Position numbers and translations under genes: made by a program. DNA of 64,000 bases from Calendula officinalis. Taxonomy: Eukaryota; Streptophyta; Magnoliopsida; Asterales; Asteraceae. Below, piece by piece: positions 58,097 through 64,000 of the stretch. Every line of letters starts with the position of its first letter. The first letter of the stretch is position 1. The stretch spans positions 78,612,909-78,676,908 of the forward strand of contig OY970820.1 of NCBI GenBank assembly GCA_963853835.1, given 5' to 3'. Under the pieces are notes generated by a model, which was given only the letters and a program-made list of their open reading frames with translations, did not search any database and was not told where the DNA came from.

Positions 58097-58894
58097 TAGT
58101 GTAATTTTCATAACTAGTAGTAAACCAAAATTCCTAAAAAAACTACACTTTCAAATCTTCTCAAAATGGAGCGACTTGTGGTACTGCACACAAAATTTGA
58201 TAGTTGTGATCTGGTCTTGTCGTATCGAAAAAAAAATACTATGATCACATAAAAAACATCTAACTACCACAGAGAGTCAACACAATCACACAAAAAAAAT
58301 CAGTTTATAGTTTGTTTTGTGAAAAACAAAGTCGCACAAAGTGCTTTGGGAAAATAAATCAATTTTTTTTTTGTCTATTTTGTTAGTTAGCTCTTTTTTT
58401 AACCTAGTCTTCAACTCTCACACGCTTACATTTTTTGTAAGTTATGAACATAAAGAAATCAATCAATAAATCGCCAATTTTTTTAAATTATTAAAGTAAA
58501 GAAAAGTGTAATTGTTAGAGCGGTACGGAGTCGTTATACCTCCATTATGCAGCTTTGGCGGCAAACCCACACCTTGGGTGGTGCCAAAGCTCCGCCAACA
58601 CCGCCAATGATTTGGCGAGCATTAAACTCTTTCTTGAGCGTGACATTGTTTCAATTGGGGAGCCTTTTGGCTTTAACATGAGAGAGTATTTAGGAGCCTT
58701 AATATGGGTGTTAAACTCGTGTTAAAGCCCAAAGCCATTTAATACCATGATCACTCATCCCCAATTTTTGTAAAGTAAAGAAAAAGCGTAACTGTTATCA
58801 TACATAAACAAGTATAAACACTAAACCCTAAACATACAAAAGCAAAGATAATCGAACCAACAGAGAATGTAGAAAGCCCTATCGGGAAAGAGAT

Positions 58895-59140
58895 TTAAAG
58901 CTTCTTCTTTTTGTGTTGCTTTTGGACATGAATTATCCTTGTTGGCAAGGATCCACCGGAAATCTTCACATTCTTGTAATTATCATTCATCTTGTTGACA
59001 GAATCTCGAAATACGATAACCGTTTCACCGCCGTTGTCTTCTACATTATTAGCAGAGAGAGGACTAATAATAGAGGGGCGTTGTTTAATGGTGTCGAGGA
59101 AATCGGTAGGGAAGAAGTAATACTGTTGAAGGCCAGCCAT
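58895..59140 (-). CDS. Small hypothetical protein (81 aa), basic C-terminus
   Basis: Single frame, M at 59140: it starts MAGLQQYYFFPTDFLDTIKQ, has a middle ETVIVFRDSVNKMN, and ends in a lysine-rich tail HKKKKL. The N-terminal style MAGLQ-xY-FFPTD is one I associate with small uncharacterised angiosperm proteins. The frame is open 31 codons upstream too, but the chosen ATG gives the family-like N-terminus. No intron is needed. No function can be assigned. Confidence 0.6.
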   Translation of the reverse strand: MAGLQQYYFFPTDFLDTIKQRPSIISPLSANNVEDNGGETVIVFRDSVNKMNDNYKNVKISGGSLPTRIIHVQKQHKKKKL

Positions 59141-59782
59141 CAATTTAATTAATTGGATCGAACAGAGTGGGTATAAATAGGCAGGAAGTGTTAATTTAGG
59201 GTTTATGGCTGCCTTGCCTTGTGCTTCAACCACAAGTCAGATCTTCCGAATCTTCTTCTTGTGGGCCTTCTTGGCTTTTTATAGGCCGTGTTTTGTGTTT
59301 CCATAATACATTCCCACGTCCCCATATTTTATTAGACTGGTAAATCATGCAAACGTTATTGGGCTACCAAACTAAACATGCTAAAAAGTTGATTTATATA
59401 ACTGCCATTTCCAAGAATAACTCAAGTGAAATTTAAAATTCTAAAAAAAACTTAATATTCAAATCTTTTCAAAATAAATTGTATGATTGTGTCACTCCAC
59501 AAAAAAATTGACTAGTATGTAACTTTTGGTGCGTAGAAATTTTCCGTATGACTTAAGTTAATTTTGTGCAACTGATAAACAATTTTATCATATATGCAAT
59601 TTGATGGTTTTCTTTTATGCAATCGATAGTTGTACTTTCGTATGATTAGAATTGACAGTATTATTTTCGTGTGACTTTTGTCTTGTTTGGAAAATACATA
59701 AATTCCTCGTAAAAAAATTTTCATAACTTTTCCGTCTTCTTTGAAATAGACGATTAAAAAATTTTGAAAGAACAAAAAAAAC

Positions 59783-59852
<70 letters not shown>
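59783..59852. repeat. (AAT)n microsatellite
   Basis: About 23 uninterrupted units of the AAT/ATT trinucleotide. Confidence 0.97.
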
Positions 59853-59853
<1 letters not shown>

Positions 59854-60316
59854 TGTTGAAAGTAGTATCTCATTTGTGAAATATGATGGTTGGTTAAGAT
59901 TGTTAGTGCAGGTACTTGGAATGTAAAGGACATATAACTTCAAGGGTGTAAAAGGTAATTCAGGTAAATTGTTTGTTTGTTCTTTATTTGTATACTAGTC
60001 TCATAACCCGCCCGATGGGCGGGCTAGCTTCGAAAAACAAAACACAAGAGTACATTTCAAACGTATGAAATCATGAAACATTTATTATTGCAAGGATGAA
60101 CTTTGTCAAACACCAGTAAGTCTGACTTTCTTGAATTTTAACATTTTCATGTTAAATTTCAAAGTTTACATTTTTTTTCTTATTTTTTACCACTGTTTTC
60201 CCAGGCTTCCAGCTTTGGGTGATTTTCTGGTCTGCATTTCTAAGCTTCAATTGGTGACTGATTTAGTTACTTTACAAATTTTCTTGGTTTTATTTATTGT
60301 TACAATTTTTTTCCAG

Positions 60317-60618
60317 GTATAATTTATTAAGGAGAAAATTCCCAGCAACATCTTTTACTGGATCACCTGGATCACCTGTTTTATCTGATGCTGGTTTTGA
60401 TCTGCTAAACAAACTTTTAACTTATGACCCTGAAAAGGTATCGTTTTGTAATTGTACAATCTTATGCAGTTATAAACTTATAAAGTTTCATTGATCTATA
60501 ATTCGATATTATTATATTAATATAAAATGTAATTTTCTTAATATGAATTTTTGAATATTTGCAGAGGATAACAGCTGAAGCAGCTCTTAACCATGAGTGG
60601 TTTCGTGAAGATAGTTCT
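60317..60618 (+). pseudogene. CDKG/CDK11-like kinase fragment (two exons)
   Basis: Exons 60317-60437 (YNLLRRKFPATSFTG...FDLLNKLLTYDPEK) and 60565-60618 onward (RITAEAALNHEWFRED) keep the intron position and encode the C-terminal lobe of a CDKG/CDK10/11-type kinase. The phrase GSP is duplicated (ACTGGATCACCTGGATCACC). A decayed preceding exon may lie at about 60200-60260. After WFRED the sequence diverges and no catalytic core is present, so it cannot be an active kinase. Confidence 0.8.
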
Positions 60619-60780
60619 GAGGTTGTAGCTTCTGGGCCTACAAATATTAGTCAACTTATTAATTATTTAGCCCTAACAAAAATAAATGAATTTTGTTTAA
60701 AAATATTTGTAAGAGTTTTATTATTATTATTAAATACATAAAATGATTTAATATGCATACCACATCTATCCATGTCTGCT

Positions 60781-60857
60781 GCAGCCTCTTCTATACTATA
60801 ACCCATATTTGCTAAGTATAGAAATAATTTCTCATGTTCAAGTAAACAAATGTTAAG
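60781..60857 (-). pseudogene. UBA-like domain fragment, possibly from a DRM-type DNA methyltransferase
   Basis: Minus frame LLEHEKLFLYLANMGYSIEE then AAADMDRCG, followed by a GT donor. The MGYSIEEA...DRCG pattern resembles a UBA domain of plant DRM methyltransferases. Short, so the assignment is tentative. Confidence 0.4.
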
Positions 60858-60961
60858 TCCTTCATGAGACAGAATTTAGATCAAAATTTCTTGAATAAAA
60901 GGTGTTACAACCCGACCAGTTATCCAAGTACCTAACCGACTGACAAGCCCATTTTGCCCTA

Positions 60962-61517
60962 TGTTGCACGGATACGGATACGGCACAGGGAAACGGATAC
61001 GCTACGGATACGGGAAACGGCAAAAATAAAAAATTCAGGATACGGATACGGCAGAGATACGGAAAATATAAAATATATAAAAAATATATATATGTTAAAG
61101 AAATTCCAAAATAGGTATATATTGATGTAAAGTGTAAACTATAAAAATAATAAATATTTCAAAGGTAATTAAGTATCAATAATCAAACGAAGAGACGATT
61201 AGACGAGGGTATGAATTATGAAATCGACAAGTTGTTTTGTAGACCTATGGGGAACATACGTATTTTTCTAGGGATTATTATAAGTTTACTTTAACCCATT
61301 AGACCATTTTAGACTCAAAAAGCCCATCTACCCAAAATCGTACAGATATGTTCTGGAAACTACACGGATACGCGCCGGATACTCCCCGGATACTTCCCCC
61401 GGATACGTTTCCTCCATCGCCGATACGTATCCAGGCGTATCCATGGCGTATCTGTATCCCCCATGTATCCGATACGGGAGCGGCTTCCTTTCAGGCGTAT
61501 CCGTGCATCCGAGTACT
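60962..61517. repeat. GGATACG-rich inverted-repeat element
   Basis: The left end TTGCACGGATACGGATACGG and right end CGTATCCGTGCAT are inverted. Both flanks are filled with the heptamer GGATACG or its complement, with an AT-rich middle (about 61080-61330). This looks like a small transposon with expanded subterminal repeats, inserted in the Helitron. Confidence 0.7.
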
Positions 61518-62002
61518 TCTGAAATATATAAACAACTGATAAAAACCAATAAAAATGAAAAAAAAATCAAAATACTAACACGTAATTCACTACAACTACC
61601 AGACCAAGATTGATCTCATCATAATCTGAAGATATGATCATTTCCATTACCATTAGCTATACATTCTTGTCGCTCAGGGCATACATTCAGTTCATCAGGA
61701 TCAAGAGCCTGTAATATATCAATTAGATTAAATATTAATTTAAAAATTATGTTTCTGAAAATAATGTTAAAATTGTAAATCATGTTTAAGTAAACTACAA
61801 TTTAAGTGAACAAATATATTTATTATATACCATTTTCTTGCAATTAATTGCTCGGTGAACCTCATGCCTAAGAAATGCTAAACCAATTTCGAGTTTGAGG
61901 GTCCTGCTGACGTGCTTGCCTTGACAATGAAAACTAATTGCTTACATTTTATACACACACATAAAAATAAAAAATTAAATAGTTAAAAGAAATCAAGTAT
62001 GC

Positions 62003-62067
62003 CTCAGATCGTAAGGAATGAAAGTATCCATTTAAAGCAAATTTAGATGCAGAATAGACTGCTTGAC
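62003..62067 (-). pseudogene. Short-chain dehydrogenase (DHRS7-like) exon fragment
   Basis: After a TGCTGCAG acceptor the minus strand encodes GQAVYSASKFALNGYFHSLR SE, which contains the SDR catalytic YxxxK (YSASK). The expected donor GT after GAG reads GC here. Neighbouring SDR exons (cofactor site, C-terminus) are not seen. Confidence 0.78.
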
Positions 62068-64000
62068 CTGCAGCACAATAAGGAATGAATCACATTCAGG
62101 AGCCCGGATGATACCTTATCTGGTCAATAAGGTTTGATGCCAAAATCCATCTTCAACAATAAACAACGAAAACAATATAATACTGTTTTTATAATACAAT
62201 GCATTCAAAAACAAACATGTTTTGTAACATATAAATTGGAAAACCAATACGCACGTATATACAATGGTCTTCATATCGGTTTTCAATACATAGAATTCAA
62301 ATGGAATATCACATAATATTTGAGACTGTAACAAACTCTATAATTCGTATCTTCAGTTGTATAAAAAAGAGTAGGAAGTAGGGATTTCGACATTCACATC
62401 TTTGATTGAAGCTGCAATAACACAACTAATTTAGTACATGCTTGATACAAACCGAATTCGGGTAAATGACTAAATATGAAGATGTATGTTATTTATAACA
62501 ATTGAAGGTCAAGACTATTTTTGGGCAGTGTATCGTGTCTATTTATAAAATAATTGAAACATCGATGTATTTCCAAATTTAAATAATCTCATTAATGATA
62601 ATATGCCAACAATTATGAAAATGTGTGATCAATTAGGAATATTTTTTTATTATACAGCATTAGATTATAATTAAATTACCATAAATATTGTATTTAACTA
62701 AATCCGTATGAGTTTAAAAGTTTCTCAATTGAATGATACATGGGACATTTTCATTTTAACAATTCTATATTTCTATCATTAATATGAATCAATGAATGTG
62801 GAAATAACGCAATTTGTCTCTTAATGTAATTAAATTTAAAAATTCAGCAGTCAATGAATACCTGGTACGAAGTGGAGCTGCAGTTTCTCATGCAGGGTCT
62901 ATGAAAATTCCTCAAAGGTGTTGTTAACTTGTTATTATAGCCATAGGTCTAGAAACCATAAATCTCAAGAACATAGCCAAACAGAGATTTTGAATAATCA
63001 AATAAGCACCACATCTCATCTACATTATTATCCACCAACCAACGCGTATTAATATTTATAATCAATTATCAATAATATAATAGTAAAACAAAGTAATCAG
63101 ATGTTGATTAGCAAAAAAAATTCATCCTAGAAATGTAATATATTATATATTCGTACCAATCACATAATCTGGAAAATATTGTTCAAGCCAAACCATCTCG
63201 ATTGTTATCCACAGTTGTAGCCGACGCCTAGAATTTAAAATCAAAATAAAAATAAAAAACATTATTGAAATTAAAATCAAAATCAAAGACGGTTTAATTA
63301 ACCTAATAATGCATAACAATTGTGGATTGAAGGAAAGGTTTTTCTTTTGCGAGCAGCGATCGGAACACCACCAAAGCCATCTTTTCGCCGATCTAATTTC
63401 TGGTTGTATCGGTAGCCTTTTTCCCCCAAACGCTGCTATGATTGTTCGATCAAATGTATTCTACGTTGAGATCGCTGTTTGGAATTGGGGCAATGGGCGC
63501 CGTATGAGGATGGAACCGGTGGGGAGAGAATGTTGAGTGTGTGGGGGAAAAACCCTAGAATGAAGGAAATCGTTAGATGTACATTGGTGTAATGTGAAAT
63601 TACTTTGTTACCCTTTGAGTCAGCGTATGACTCAGCATTAAGGAGTGATCTGATTGGGTGTGCATGACATGTCATCAAATTCAATTCAAATCCTTGCTCC
63701 ATATATAGGTGGGAGATGTTAATGACTGCAGGGGTCAAAGTGTAATATTCAGAGTAAATCGGTGAAGGAAAATATCAGGTATATAATAATTCTTTTATTC
63801 AAAAATATCATATTATTGTGTGTGTTTTATGAGTGTGTGCAGGTTTCTCTCTCATTCTCTCGTTCATTCATTTGTTCATAGTTAGGGTTTATATTTGTTG
63901 TAATTGATCTAGTTCTTCTGTGTATAAAGAAGTTTAGATCTAGATGTTGTAGGTGAGTGAGAGAGTTTTCCTGTAGAGAGGTTTTGGTTTTGTCTTTGAT
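62068..64000. other. Helitron interior or spacer; possible gene start near 63.3-63.4 kb (-)
   Basis: Mostly AT-rich. On the minus strand ATG at about 63382 opens MALVVFRSLLAKEKPFLQST, stopping at TAG unless spliced. A second exon-like piece lies at about 63166-63228 (RRLQLWITIEMVWLEQYFPD). I recognise neither. 63800-64000 is TC-rich and leader-like and may belong to a gene beyond the window. Confidence 0.3.

Larger units (their letters stand above)
59995..62067 (-). mobile_element. Helitron with captured gene fragments (3' end at 59995)
   Basis: Read on the minus strand, a 7-bp hairpin (CCCGCCC ATC GGGCGGG, 60007-60023) is followed by TTATGAGA and CTAG (59995-59998), then T: a CTRR Helitron terminus at an A/T site. 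The element extends to the right. The minimum extent given reaches the farthest recognised captured fragment; the true 5' TC end was not found and may lie beyond. Kinase, possible UBA-type and short-chain dehydrogenase exons in mixed orientation sit inside, typical of gene-capturing Helitrons. No Rep/helicase is visible, so it is non-autonomous. Confidence 0.68.

Noticed and set aside
59512..59943. 143-codon minus ORF with a long isoleucine run
   Set aside because: It is a translation of the AAT microsatellite; no protein-like content.
60659..60741. Extended C-terminus of the CDK fragment
   Set aside because: After WFRED the frame runs into AT-rich low-complexity codons without family similarity.

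Overview
The window is plant nuclear DNA. Genes are split by many short GT-AG introns. The proteins are of land-plant type: three-repeat MYB, LUX-type GARP factor, plant actin and PMT methyltransferase. A large share of the non-coding DNA is transposon-derived (chromovirus LTR elements, Stowaway-like MITEs, a Mutator-like element, Helitrons, SINEs). Gene and repeat style suggest a eudicot, plausibly an asterid, but I cannot name the species from sequence alone.

Layout, left to right. 1-1495 is a decayed Ty3/Gypsy integrase-chromodomain end. 1496-3062 holds a dispersed duplicate (second copy at 40.3-40.96 kb) and two TA-flanked MITEs. 3777-9807 (-) is a 15-exon condensin subunit gene (CAP-D2) with a perfect E2F site just upstream of its ATG. 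10805-10918 (-) is a 37-residue OST4 microprotein. 11965-13058 is a non-autonomous Mutator-like element with a 9-bp target duplication. 13.5-15.8 kb is repeat-rich and contains a small RPA1/DUF223-like OB-fold gene next to a Helitron 3' terminus. 17672-38214 (+) is a seven-exon WD40 protein gene. Its intron 6 was invaded five bases past the splice donor by a 16.1-kb tandem chromovirus array, LTR-internal-LTR-internal-LTR. 38849-40227 (+) is a conserved but uncharacterised 285-residue gene. 40968-43384 (-) is a MYB3R gene. 44-46.9 kb is MITE-rich spacer. 47737-49509 (+) is an actin gene with a GC-AG intron. 50512-51291 (+) is a single-exon LUX/PCL1-like clock factor. 52719-56660 (-) is a PMT-type methyltransferase gene broken in exon 2. 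58895-59140 (-) is a small conserved-looking ORF. From 59995 rightwards lies a Helitron carrying fragments of at least two host genes (a CDKG-like kinase and a short-chain dehydrogenase) and perhaps a third.

The genes are independent single transcription units with no sign of a functional cluster. CAP-D2 (chromosome condensation) and MYB3R (G2/M transcription) both belong to the cell cycle, and each has a fitting cis-element upstream. No CRISPR array, rRNA gene or intact tRNA gene was seen. The most unusual structure is the tandem LTR array at the WD40 splice donor. Its flanking 5-bp duplication is the donor sequence itself, both copies share an in-frame loss of part of RNase H, and each copy carries a different nonsense mutation. 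All exon coordinates were placed by hand from splice sites and reading-frame continuity.
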